This document shows, piece by piece, positions 11,330-21,707 of a stretch of DNA of 30,255 bases (positions are counted from its first letter, which is position 1; each line of letters starts with the position of its first letter). Source of the stretch: Schoenoplectus triqueter (Eukaryota; Streptophyta; Magnoliopsida; Poales; Cyperaceae); assembly GCA_964058805.1 (NCBI GenBank), contig CAXKVV010001263.1, positions 1 to 30,255 on the forward strand, read 5' to 3'. The notes beneath the pieces were generated by a model, which saw only the letters and a list, made by a program, of their open reading frames with translations, ran no database searches and had not been told where the DNA came from. The position numbers and the translations under genes are program-made.

Positions 11330-11351
11330 CCGCCAGATCACGATCTGACGG
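11330..11351. promoter_or_regulatory. Palindromic element in the eEF1B promoter
   Basis: Two 10-bp arms, CCGCCAGATC and GATCTGACGG, pair at 9 of 10 positions around a central AC. It lies about 63 bp upstream of the TATA box, in the least AT-rich part of the promoter. A dyad of this size suits a dimeric transcription factor, but no factor can be named from sequence. Confidence 0.5.
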
Positions 11352-11410
11352 CCTCGTATCAACTATCCAAAACCTTCACAAACCCTTGCCTCGTTTGCTG
11401 CTTCTTCCTC

Positions 11411-11420
11411 TTTTATAAGC
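11411..11420 (+). promoter_or_regulatory. TATA box of the eEF1B gene
   Basis: TTTTATAAGC stands in a C/T-rich context, followed by about 75 nt of CT-rich leader (TTCTCCCCACCC, TTCTCTCATTCTCCTC). Transcription probably starts near 11445. The first, non-coding exon ends at 11492 (CAG|GTAATT), and a 5' UTR intron runs 11493-11764, ending one base before the ATG context CATGGC. Leader introns are common in highly expressed plant translation genes and often raise expression. Confidence 0.7.
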
Positions 11421-11765
11421 CGAGCCGCCGCTTTCTCCCCACCCTTTCCAAGCGTTCTCTCATTCTCCTCGACTTGGGACTCAGCTTCGCAGGTAATTTG
11501 GTTCTATTACAGAAGATCTAATTATTCATTATCAATTTATCGTTTTAGTTGATCTTGTATCAGTACGTCGTAATTCGTTAGATCTGTTAATTTTAATATG
11601 ATGTCCTGGATCTAATTTTTTTGTATTTCAGCAATAGTCTGAATAGAATTTTTCTAGCAATTGTTTGCAATTAGGTACCTCCGAGTGATCTTTGTGATCT
11701 AATTTTGAACCTCTTATGATGTTAAATGTGATATATATATATTTTTAATTTCTTATGGTTGTAGC

Positions 11766-14286
11766 ATGGCAGTTGTTTTCACCGACCTTGGCTCTCAGTC
11801 TGGGCTCCAGAAGCTCAATGAGTACCTCCTCACACGCAGTTACATCTCTGGGTAAGATCCAATTTTCATGATTATTGCATGTACTGGTAGTATCTAAATT
11901 TTGGCGTTGAATTTGTAACATCGGATTGGTTGAATTATTATATTAGGTACCAAGCCTCCAAGGATGACCTTGCTGTTTATGCAGCTCTGAACTCCGCTCC
12001 CTTTTCTGAGTATGTCAACGTCTCTAGGTGGTACAGCCACATTGATGCCCTTATCAGATTGAGGTGCAGTCATAGTTCTTTCAATAATATTTACTAGATT
12101 TTAGAGGGACTTGTTGGGTTTTATGTCAATAGAAGTCGAGATGAAATTATGGTGTTAGTTTTGATTATGAGTTCCAAAGCATACGCTTCTCAATTGCATG
12201 GACATAGATATTATTTTCCCATGGATTAATCTTCACTTTGATTGTGTTATGTGTGAAAGTTCTAGCTATATTCTCTTTTTGATTATGATGCATACATACC
12301 AAACTGCTGATATTGTTCATAGAATGGAGATCATGAACTTAACAAAAAACCTCTGTATTATTTTCCTTTTTGTTAATTTATTCATACCTGTAATTTTCAG
12401 TGGTGTGACTGATGAAGGAAAGGGTGTGAAAATTGAATGCTCTGCCGTTGTTGAGGACTCTCCTGTCACTCCTCCAGTCACAGAGGCAAAGGTTATTTTC
12501 AGACACATCATATTTTATTGTATTTACATTTCAAACTTGTTGTAAGCTCTACTTAATTTATCATACTGTTTTTAGGCACCGGCAGATGATGATGACGACG
12601 ATGATATTGATCTGTTTGGTGAGGAAACAGAAGAGGAGAAGAAGGCGGCTGAGGAGCGTGCTGCTGCTGTGAAGGCCTCCTCTAAGAAGAAAGAGAGTAC
12701 GAGCTTTATCTGCATTTGTTATGTAAATTATTTCAGTAGTGATGGACTTTATTGTTTTACTAGTTGAGGCTCATTTGTTCCAAGTGGTTCAACTTGGAAT
12801 AAATCCAAATGCACACAGAGATACTGGGAATCACTAATGAACCTTGCTTAATTCAAAACAACACTTGAATATGACTTGAATATTGGTGTACTTGCTTGGC
12901 ATAGTATAACCGTGCTTTGTGCTTTAGATATCTAAACCCTTTATTTTACTTTTTAGATCTTGTTCAATTGTGGGGCCATTCTAACTAGAAACCGTTCTTG
13001 GTTCATATTGTTTTACTTGCTGGGCATAGTATAATCATGCTTTGTGCTTAGAAATTTAACCCCTTTATTTTATTTTGGGGGGCCATTCTAACTAGCAACC
13101 ATTCTTGGTTCATATTGGTAGGTGGGAAGTCATCAGTGCTGTTGGATGTGAAGCCATGGGATGACGAGACTGACATGAAGAAGCTTGAGGAGACTGTTAG
13201 GAGTGTCCAAATGGAGGGTCTCTTCTGGGGTGCCTGTATGTTTTCCTCTCTTTTATTTTAATATATGTGCAGGTGTCTGTGTGCATGTGTTTACCAATTG
13301 ACATAGTTATGTCGTCAATTTCACATATGAAATGTTGAGTATTTTCTACCAATTGATATGGAATTACCTATTATGCTCTAAGTGGACATGGAAATCTCCT
13401 TTTTAATAACTGAATGTCAAATAATCTTACTCATTCCCTTTTATGATTGAAAGAGCTTAATTTATTGTTTTTTCAGATAACAAGGGAAGAGTATTTGACT
13501 ATTTGTTATATACTCAAGTCTTTGTATTAAAAGTGTTCATTAATTTTTTTACCAGATAACTAGGGAAGAGTTTTGCTATATACATAATTTTTTTGTATTG
13601 TACTGTGGGTGGGGGATTTCTGATACTCTTGTTTTGCAGTGGTATATACTATATACCATGTGCAGAATCTTCCCTGTTCTATAGGGGCAATTAGGGAATG
13701 CAATAGTTAATGGTATAATACTAGAATTTAACATGGTACTGAAGATGTCTTTTTTCCTACTATCTAATTTATATATGTTTTCTTTTTCTGAAAATCAGCA
13801 AAGCTGGTGCCGGTTGGGTATGGCATTAAGAAGCTGCAAATAATGATGACTATTGTCGATGACTTGGTCTCTGTTGACACTCTTATTGAGGAGCAACTCC
13901 TCACAGAGCCAGCCAATGAGTACATCCAGAGCTGTGATATTGTTGCCTTCAATAAGATCTGGTTTGTCTTTTCTTTGTTCGTTCTTAATTTTTATTTATT
14001 TATTTTTAAATTTTACATCAATCGGTCAATGGCTGAGTTCTTAAATGTTGAAGTTATCTAGTGATGTTGCGTAAGAAAATGCTGGTTGCAGTTTGTTGTG
14101 CTGTGACAAAAAAGAAATGTCTAATTGTTTCTGCGAGTACAATACATGATATTGTACCACATGATACTGTTGAGTGCATATGGAACCATATATTTGAGTG
14201 TTAGGGAGCATTCTATTGACTCAAATTGATTGTGTACCAATTTGTATATGATTTGACATTGTTTTTTTCTTTGCTTGTGTTGCAGA
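11766..14286 (+). CDS. EF1B: Translation elongation factor eEF1B nucleotide-exchange subunit (elongation factor 1-beta)
   Basis: Coding exons are 11766-11851, 11947-12063, 12401-12491, 12576-12696, 13122-13235, 13799-13961 and the single base 14286. Together they give 693 nt and 230 residues, the usual plant length. The protein recharges eEF1A by swapping GDP for GTP during translation. Residues 1-75 form the N-terminal helical domain ([16 protein letters not shown]). Residues 102-113 form the acidic hinge (seven Asp, then IDLFG), followed by a Glu/Lys/Ala-rich linker. The catalytic exchange domain runs from about 140 to the end ([42 protein letters not shown]). The [16 protein letters not shown] start resembles the plant 'EF-1 beta 2' type more than the EF-1 delta type. 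All donors and acceptors are GT..AG. The TGA stop is split: TG ends exon 13799-13961 and A opens the next exon. Confidence 0.97.
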
Positions 14287-15021
14287 GGTCAGTTTTGGTT
14301 TGCAGTGATGAAAGATCTCGACAAGAGCTTAGTTTGCTTGTATCATGGGGATGATGTTTCACTTCATTTTTTTTTCGGAACTAATTTGTGCTATTGTGCA
14401 TGAGATTTGTACTGCTCTGTTCAGTTAGATTTATATGCTTTTAATTTAAAATTTTGGTGTTGGCGCAGGTTAAAGCTAGAATTTTTTTTATTTTTTTTGT
14501 ATTGCTTATTTTAATCTATGCTTAGTTTTCGGGTATTTTATGTCTACATGCATCTTGGAGAGGTGGCGTCTTGGCGTCTTGCATTTTCGTTCAGAAGTAT
14601 GAAATCTGTTACACGCCGTTATGGCCGCGTACAAAGTACAATCCTTTATTGTAATCAAATATTGGGCTTCTGTTTGAGTTGCAGATTACAAAATTCATGC
14701 GCTAGTTAAGAGTTCGACGGCTGTGCTTAACGTGTGACATGTTTTGCATGTCATGAAATGAAACTATGTATTTTTTTTAATATTTTTATAGATTTAATTC
14801 TAAATTAGCATAATTATTTTTTTAAGAAAATGATTTAGATTTGGATTTTCAAACCAACACTCTAATGAATCAAGTTAGTTCTAAAATATTCATTACATTA
14901 TTTTTCAAGCTTTCGTAAAAAGATCAATTTTGTCGTGTATATTTAAAAGAGATCTTTAGTTATTTTTTTCATAAATTTTAATTAATCAAGCACAAACAAA
15001 AGCTAAATCAATATATATATA
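14287..15021 (+). other. 3' UTR of eEF1B and downstream spacer
   Basis: The 3' UTR starts right after the split stop and probably ends between 14450 and 14700. It is T-rich, but no single poly(A) site can be fixed. A 63-codon frame at 14518-14709 has no family resemblance and is not called. Beyond 14750 the sequence is AT-rich spacer up to the first Helitron-like copy. Confidence 0.5.
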
Positions 15022-15577
15022 CTAGCAATGCGTTGCAGCGGATTTTTTATTTATTTAAACATGAAAATATTATAAAATTAAAAAAAAAATTCACATTGAT
15101 CTAATATTAAATTATAAATTCATCAAATTATAGAGAAAATCTATAATAAAAATTAGATTTAATCTTGAATGAAATTTTCTGCACAATATGAATTAATGAT
15201 TCATAGTGTTTATGATAAGAAAAATGAATTATTCTAGAATATATTATCACCATTAATTTCTTACCAAATATATACAAAGTTGCTAATCATAGCGCATACT
15301 TTAAGTCTTAAATTAATTTTTTATATCATAACATAAATAGAAATATATTGAGTATTCTAATTTATAAATAATGTGCATAAATGGAAATAATAATAGTATA
15401 TATGAGAAAGAAATGGAGAGAAAGAGGGGATAAATGGACGCGATTACATACGTTTGATCAATCAAAAATAGTTATTATCCGTTTAATTGAGGGATAAAAT
15501 GGGCATAATAAAAAAATACCATGACAAAAAATGAACTCTCCAATTCTTAGGTGTTTTATATAATAGTATATATATAG
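15022..15577 (-). mobile_element. Helitron-like non-autonomous element, copy A
   Basis: Read on the minus strand, the element starts near TCTATATATATACTATTATA, runs through TAAGAATTGGAGAGTTCATT, and ends CCGCTGCAACGCATTGCTAG followed by T. A TC start, a CTAG end and insertion between A and T are Helitron hallmarks. It shares long stretches with copy B at 17961, for example TTCACATTGATCTAATATTA and GGACGCGATTACATACGTTT on the plus strand. It has a middle segment (about 15283-15400) that copy B lacks. No helicase or Rep frame is present. Confidence 0.65.
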
Positions 15578-15583
15578 AGAGAT

Positions 15584-15993
15584 AGTTTGTCTATTGTGCT
15601 TCTAGTAGCACTTCGAAAATGATATCAATCCAAATTTTATTTTTTTATGCTCGAAATTTTAATTTAAGTAACTCAATAAAATCTTTATATCATAATCTTA
15701 TAGAATACTATTTTTTATCGTGTTTGAAGTTAGTTTACTGTTCTTAATGATTTTTAAAAAGTAAACATTTTTGACATACAAATTTTATTAATTTTGTATT
15801 ATTTTAAGATTATCTTTCAAAATTTATTAAGCATAGTAAATTCATTCCAAACACGATAAAAATTAGTATTCTATAAGATTATAATGTAAATATTTTATTG
15901 AGTTATTTAAATTAAAATTTCGAGCATGAAAAATTAAAATTTGAACTGATAGTGTTTCGGTCGAAGTGCTACTAGAAGCACAATAGACAAACT
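15584..15993. mobile_element. Palindromic MITE, copy 1 (410 bp)
   Basis: The ends are exact inverted copies: AGTTTGTCTATTGTGCTTCT and on through AGTAGCACTTCGA on the left, TCGAAGTGCTACTAG then AAGCACAATAGACAAACT on the right. Pairing goes on almost to the centre (AACTCAATAAAATCTTTATA facing AATATTTTATTGAGTTATTT). The whole element would form one long hairpin. It sits in TATATA flanks directly next to the end of Helitron copy A. No open frame. Confidence 0.85.
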
Positions 15994-16260
15994 ATATATA
16001 TATATAGAAATTTATTTCTATTTTTTTATAGGATGAAAATGCATTGAGTTTATGATTTTTAATAAGAATGATGTTCTAATCCTCAAAAAATAGAAAAAAA
16101 TTTCTAAAAAAATATAAATTTTTGTCTCCAAATATATTTTAATATGGAGAATATTTTTAATAGTTGGATCGGTATTTTGAATTCAGAAATGAGAGATATG
16201 ACGCGAAGTATAAAAATATTTTGTACTTCGCGACTAACCGTAACATAACTCTCTCTCTCT
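15994..16260. repeat. Partial copy of a CGCGAAG-ended foldback family
   Basis: The right part (TAGTTGGATCGGTATTTTGA to GACGCGAAGTA) is a diverged relative of the right arm of the element at 16640-16967. It ends in a tight hairpin: CGCGAAGTA (16202-16210) against TACTTCGCG (16224-16232) with a 13-base loop. The left arm of the family is not clear here, so this is probably a truncated copy. Confidence 0.5.
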
Positions 16261-16270
16261 ATATATATAT

Positions 16271-16630
16271 AGTTTGTCTATTGTGCTTCCAGTAGCATTT
16301 CGATTGAAACGCTACCAGTCCAAATTTTAATTTAAATAGCTCAATAAAATCTTTACATATTTGGGGTTAGTTTACTATGCTTAATAATTTTTAAAAAGTA
16401 AGCATTTTTTACATATAAATTTTATTATTTTTCTATCATTTGAGGGTCATCTTTCAAAAATCATTAAGCATAGTAAACTAACTCCAAACATAATAAAAAA
16501 TAGTATTCTACAAGATTATGATATAAAAATTTTATTGAGCTACTTAAATTGAAATTTCGAGCATGAGAAATTAAAATTTGGACTGGTAGCATTTCGGCCA
16601 AAATGCTACTAGAAGCACAATAGACAAACT
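16271..16630. mobile_element. Palindromic MITE, copy 2 (360 bp)
   Basis: Same family as the element at 15584-15993. It begins AGTTTGTCTATTGTGCTTCC and ends CTAGAAGCACAATAGACAAACT. The first arm lacks about 50 bp found in copy 1 (the part holding TATCATAATCTTATAGAATA). Flanks are again short TATATA runs, so the target preference appears to be TA-rich. No open frame. Confidence 0.85.
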
Positions 16631-16639
16631 ATATATATA

Positions 16640-16967
16640 GCGTGCTTCGCGTCCGTATATCGAATTTGAAAGTTCAAATGGCCGATCCAAACTATTGAAC
16701 ATCATCTTCATATTGAAATATCTTTGGAGATTAAATTATATATTTTTTTTGAATTTTTTGCTATTTTTTAAATGGGTACAAAGTTTACTGATCTAACAAT
16801 TTCTACACCATCCAAAACTAGCGATTTTGTACCCATCTAAAAAATAATAAAAATTTTCCAAAAAATATAAATTTTGATATCGAGAGATAGTTCAATATTA
16901 AGATAATGTTCAATGATTTGGATCGATCGTTTGAACTTTTAAATTTGAGATACGGACGCGAAGCACG
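16640..16967. mobile_element. Foldback MITE with GTGCTTCGCGTCCGTAT ends
   Basis: The left arm GTGCTTCGCGTCCGTATATC, then AAGTTCAAATGGCCGATCCA, pairs with TGGATCGATCGTTTGAAC and GATACGGACGCGAAGCAC on the right. The match spans roughly 95 bp per arm with scattered mismatches. The loop contains a second inner inverted pair, ATGGGTACAAA against TTTGTACCCAT. Non-coding. Confidence 0.75.
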
Positions 16968-17000
16968 GGAGGTTTTGTGCTCCGTGAAGCACCATAGCCT

Positions 17001-17047
17001 CACACACACACACACACACACTCTCTCTCTCTCTCTATATATATATA
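17001..17047. repeat. Compound (CA)n(CT)n(TA)n microsatellite
   Basis: Ten CA units, eight CT units and about six TA units follow each other without a break. They account for the Arg-Glu and Val-Cys runs in the overlapping minus-strand frame, which is not a gene. Confidence 0.95.
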
Positions 17048-17462
17048 AGGAGATTTTATGATACTTCGTGAAGCAAATAGGCATTTTGCTTCGGCCTAAA
17101 AATATCTCACAAAACCAAAGTTCAAATTGCAAATCTAATTCACCCAATATAAAACTACATATTCAAATATTATTGAATATCAAATTTGATTACATTAGGA
17201 GCTAAATATTTTTTTTCATATTTTAAAAAAATATTCCAATAATAATAATAAAATAATGATATGTTCACCTATAAAATTATCATATTTCAAAAATCCAAAA
17301 AATATTTACAAAGCTCCAAAAATAGTTGATTTTGATATTCAATAAGTTTTCAATATCTAGATTATTGTGGATTAATTAGATTGATATTTTGAGCCTTCAG
17401 TATATGAGATTTGAAACTGAAGCAAAACCCGTCTTTACTTCGTGAAACACCGTAAGGTCTCT
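17047..17462. mobile_element. Foldback MITE with TTCGTGAAGCA-type ends
   Basis: Left end AGGAGATTTTATGATACTTC then GTGAAGCAAATAGGCATTTT faces the right end AAACCCGTCTTTACTTCGTG then AAACACCGTAAGGTCTCTCT in inverted orientation. Inner arms pair imperfectly. The ends share the CTTCG/CGAAG theme with the neighbouring element at 16640, so the two may be distant relatives. Non-coding. Confidence 0.65.
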
Positions 17463-17960
17463 CTATATATAATCAACTTGGTTTCTCTTAAAATATATAA
17501 TATGATGTTTTCACCAACATGAATTAATATGATCTAATTTGATATATCGTACTAAATACTATGCATTAGCCATAAATTATCTACAAGCTTTATAAAACTT
17601 AACAAAGCTCAAGAAATAATAAAATTAAATTATTTTCTTTCAGCCGGTGAAACAATATTGAATCTTGTGTTTTATTTTCTTAATTTAATTCATCCTATTT
17701 TAATCCTTTTCGTATGAGGGTGCTTGAGCAGCGATCAAATTTCTCCGAACACTCAAAATTTTTTAAATGACAAAATTATGCTCCAACAAATTAGGCGATT
17801 AAATCTTACATTTTGGATGCTCTCCGTAATTATCCCAAACTCCAACTCTCGGATGAAAGCAACTTTTATTATGTACATAACTAATAACTATAAATATGGT
17901 AAAATATTCAAATTATATTTGTAAAAAATATGCCTATAGACCTATATGCATTGGGTAATA
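17463..17960. other. AT-rich spacer, no feature recognised
   Basis: A 66-codon plus-strand frame (17724-17924) has AT-driven composition and no motif. Nothing else is supported. Confidence 0.4.
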
Positions 17961-18479
17961 CTAGCTATATACCCGCGCGTTGCAGCAGACTCTAAAATTA
18001 TTTAAACATTAAAATATTATAAGATAAAAAAATTCACATTTATCTAATATTAAATTATAAATTCACCAAATTATAGAGAAAACCTGTAATAAAGACTATA
18101 TTTAATCTTGGATGAGATTAAATATATTTAATCTTGGATGAGATTAAATTCACCAAATTATTTTTTTGCACAATATGAGTTAATGATTCATGATTTTTAT
18201 GGCAAAAAAAGTAAATTATTCTAACATATATTATCACCATTAATTTCTTACCAAATATGCACAAGGTTGCTAAATAAAAAAAATAATATTATGGAAATAA
18301 TAGTATATAAGGGAAAAAAATGGAGAGAAATAGGGGATCAATGGACGCGATCACATACGTTCGATCAACCAAAAATAAATATTATCCGTCTAATTGAGGG
18401 ATAAAATTGGTATAATAAAAAATTACGATGATAAAAAATGAACCCTCCAATTCTTAGATGCTTTATATAATAGTATAGA
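17961..18479 (-). mobile_element. Helitron-like non-autonomous element, copy B
   Basis: On the minus strand it starts TCTATACTATTATATAAAGC and ends CTGCAACGCGCGGGTATATA then GCTAG followed by T. It is homologous over most of its length to copy A at 15022-15577 but lacks part of the middle. It carries a small internal duplication, GATTAAATATATTTAATCTTGGAT, near 18105-18145. The 5' end segment is repeated in tandem just outside (18480-18653). Confidence 0.65.
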
Positions 18480-18653
18480 TATAAGGGAAATAAATGGAGA
18501 GAAAGAGGGGATCAATGGACGCGATCATATACGTTCGATCAACCAAAAATAAATATTATCCGTCTAATTGAGGGATAAAATAGGTATAATAAAAAATTAT
18601 CATGATAAAAAATGAACTCTCCAATTCTTAGATGTTTTATATAATAGTATAGA
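18480..18653 (-). repeat. Tandem duplicate of the Helitron-like 5' end
   Basis: The plus-strand run from ATAAGGGAAATAAATGGAGA through GGACGCGATCATATACGTTC to TTTATATAATAGTATAGA repeats 18306-18479 with about ten differences. Both units end in the same 5' terminus (TCTATACTATTATATAAA on the minus strand), so the duplication covers only the 5' third of the element. Confidence 0.85.
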
Positions 18654-19609
18654 TATAAATATCAATAGATGCCTAATATGCATCGGGTCACGAAAGAACA
18701 AAAATAAGAATGAAATAAATATGATATATTAATATACCATGCATACCATATCAGATATGGCGTGATTGAAGATGGTATTTAAAATTTGATAAAGTTGGAA
18801 ACAATTTAGAGAGGAATTATAACATAGTAAATTATAGTCTGAGTATGTGCAGTACTCTGTGTAACAATCGTGTTTGTGAGAAAAAGAGAATTTCAACACA
18901 ATTTTTGCAGTTGCGGCGCTCAAAATGAAAAAAAACTCCATTAGATGGTTGATATTGATTCAGAAAATGTGAAAATAAATTTGATCGTTTCAGGATCATG
19001 ATAACGTTTAATAAATACTAGACATATAAATATAGAGAAATGAGTTTTATATCCTAAAATATATTTTTTATCACAAAAGTTTCTAACATTTTCTTCACTT
19101 TTATCATAAACTTTACAAAATTTTCACAAATTTAAACATTGTCTAAATGAAAATTATAACGTTCGAAAAATCATCACTAAACGTGCTAAATTATGACTAA
19201 ACTAAACGTGACTTTACATGACATGTTATAGATATATTATGTCACATCAGTACATCAGATATTGACTGGTCACAACACTTCTAACTTTATTTTATGCAGC
19301 AATTTTTTAAAATAATTATCAAAATATTCTTATTTTTAATAACAACAGTAATTAAATTGAAATTTCAAAAATATAAATGATAATATGTCACTAACGGTGA
19401 CGCTTTATAAATATATCAGTCAGATTTAAGAGCTTTATGTAAAAATACCAGTGATGTTTTTTCTTTTTCTTTTTTTTTTACTTTTTAGTCGCTTTTCTTA
19501 AAAAAAGGAATACAAAAACGCCGGGAGCGACAATCTCCCACCGGAGCTCGCGTTTTTATTTTTTTCATTCAAACAATTTGCAAAGCCTTATGCTAGTTTA
19601 ATAATAACG
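18654..19609. other. Intergenic region, no gene recognised
   Basis: The 70-codon minus-strand frame at 18729-18941 has no motif. A short phrase at 19388-19450 (GTCACTAACGGTGACG, then ACCAGTGATG) resembles the GTCACTG-type repeats near 19870-19975 and 26940-27080. A GC-richer patch at 19521-19555 (CGCCGGGAGCGACAATCTCC) has no assigned role. Confidence 0.35.
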
Positions 19610-19830
19610 TTCATTGGGAATATGAAGGTATTATCTCCTAAAAAAATCAGATGATGTGGCTGTCAGATTTTTTTTTTTTTTTTGCAGATGGGAATTATGC
19701 AAGACGCCAATGAAATATATTATGCCTTTTACATTGCCAGATTCCCAATGAAAGGTATTATACCTATAATAATACTAACATACAAATGACGTGCTGCTGT
19801 CAGATTCAAAATAGTTCCCTTCCAGGCATT
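19610..19830. repeat. Degenerate repeat with TTCATTGGGAAT inverted pair
   Basis: TTCATTGGGAAT (19610-19621) and its exact inverse ATTCCCAATGAA (19741-19752) enclose about 120 bp. After each copy the phrases GAAGGTATTAT / AAAGGTATTATACC and then GTGGCTGTCAGATT / GTGCTGCTGTCAGATT recur in the same direction. This is a mixed direct and inverted arrangement, probably an old transposon remnant. Confidence 0.45.
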
Positions 19831-21113
19831 ATTCAAATAAAAAAAAATAGAGTAACTTCTTTACAAAAATGAGTTATTGTGACGGATACAGTTTGACAAA
19901 GATGTCACTGAAAGTGAACTATTTTGTAAAAACATCAATAATAGCGGTGTGTATAAAACGTTAATGATAGTGACACATTATTATTTATATTTTTTAAAAT
20001 TTAATTTAGTCATTTTTATTTTTAAAATATTTTTTTAATAATTATTTTAAAAATCACTGTATTTTATGTGTGACATGACTTATCTTATCTTTATTACTTC
20101 GATATATCGCATGATAATATGTAAAAAAAATATTTTAATCACATCATATGATTAAGATACATCGTGTTTTTTTACATAACATCACTTTTTTTTTATTCCC
20201 TAGTGCCATAGCTACTGAATTATTAAGATAGCTTATTTGATGAACACACTGCTTGTTGTTTTTGATCGTAGAATAGTTAGAGATGTTTTAAAATGATAGC
20301 GTATCAACAGAATAATTTTTATAATTATAATTACTGTCTGGCATTAGGTTAATATATATCGAAGCTGTCTAAGATGATTTCCCACTTGACCAAATCCGGG
20401 GAAGGATGATTCGAAAATTGTTTAGCCATTGTTTCGCCACATTATCTTGCATATGAATAAGTATATTGCATTTTTATTCTAAATATGAATGAACTAAGAG
20501 CAAATGTATTGTGTATAGTAAATACTGACTGCCACTGGTCTACTAGCTGAAGCTGAGAAATAATTATTTAAAAATATCCACACAATTACATTGGCATTTG
20601 CCAAAGGTAAGACTATTTACTTTCAACGCACTCTTCACCCCCATCCCAAAGGAAAATCACACATACAAAGAGTTTGTCAAGGCTTCAAGGGGACCATTTA
20701 CCATAAGCCATGTACCTATAGTTACATTTTTGGTAACCTACTAACATGCTTATCCAATTTGGGCCTGTACCATGTATCATTTTGGTCCTCCTCCCAATTG
20801 GCATTTCCATTTTCAGCTAGTGGACCGAATAAGCACGCCTTTTTCTGCACCATATTTAACTAGTACTTCGTATTTTACTTGGATCATAACATTTGACTTC
20901 TAAAGAGATATGAAATGAACATTTCTACTTGCACCAAGGAAAATAAAGTTGGCAAATTGATTTGAAAGAAGGTCAAGAAATAGAATGCTCTCTTTTTGTG
21001 CGCTCTCTCTGAGATATATTGCAATATTCATGTTAATTGTTAAAACAAAATTTCCAAATGGAAGGTCCAAAATTTACTCTTTTCATAATATTATTTTCTT
21101 CAAAACAATAAGA
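19831..21113. other. Intergenic region, no gene recognised
   Basis: Phrases such as GATGTCACTGAAAGTG and GATAGTGACACATTA (19890-19980) belong to a GTCACTG-type repeat. The 90-codon plus frame at 20591-20863 is not similar to any family I know and lacks a sensible start context. The remainder is AT-rich. Confidence 0.35.
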
Positions 21114-21121
21114 ATTATCTT

Positions 21122-21699
21122 TAGGGCTGCAAATGAGTCGAGTCGAGTCGAGCTGAGCTGAGCTTAGCTCAAGTTCGGCTCATGAAAATTCGAATCGAGT
21201 TGAGCCGAGCCGAGCTTATGAAACGCTTCGAGCTGAAAAATCTAGTTCAAACTCGACTCGTTAATACATCTATAAACTATAAAGTTGGTATATCTAAAAG
21301 ATTGATATGAGAGTTTGTACAAAATTAGTATATCAATAAACTATATTTTCAATGATATTTTCACTGCATTAATTTAAATAAATGGACCAACAAAAATCTA
21401 TCGAGTCAGATATACAAATTTAATTACGAGCGAGTAAAAGACGTCATTAAGCCGCTGACATGGTGAGATAGTGAGAGATAATGTGAGAAGAATTATCGGA
21501 TTAGAATTCGGCAAAAAAAAATATAAACTATTTTTTATTCGAGCTGAGTCGAGCACGAGCCGAGCCAACCTCAAATAAATTTGGCTCATTTAACTATCGA
21601 GCCAGATTAGCTCAAGCTATTTTAGCTAGAACCAGATTAGCTCGAGTCCGAACCGAGCCCGAGCCAAGTCACGAGGCCAAGTTTTTTTGTGCAGCCCTA
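21122..21699. mobile_element. hAT-type MITE with perfect 8-bp target duplication
   Basis: The element begins TAGGGCTGCAAATGAG and ends TTTTTGTGCAGCCCTA, good terminal inverted repeats of the plant hAT type. It is flanked by identical ATTATCTT copies (21114-21121 and 21700-21707). Subterminal regions hold many GAGTCGAG, GAGCTGAG and GAGCCGAG motifs on both sides, in opposite orientation. The centre is AT-rich and lacks a transposase. The intact ends and duplication suggest a fairly recent insertion, about 320 bp beyond the stop codon of the LAZY-type gene. Confidence 0.9.
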
Positions 21700-21707
21700 A
21701 TTATCTT

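Noticed and set aside
12198..12672. Long plus-strand frames inside the eEF1B gene
   Set aside because: They read introns and run through or out of frame with the real exons at 12401-12491 and 12576-12696.
16818..17147. 109-codon minus-strand frame with Arg-Glu and Val-Cys runs
   Set aside because: The runs come from the CT and CA microsatellite; the rest reads MITE arms.
20591..20863. 90-codon plus-strand frame
   Set aside because: No conserved motif, no promoter or splice context; composition fits chance.
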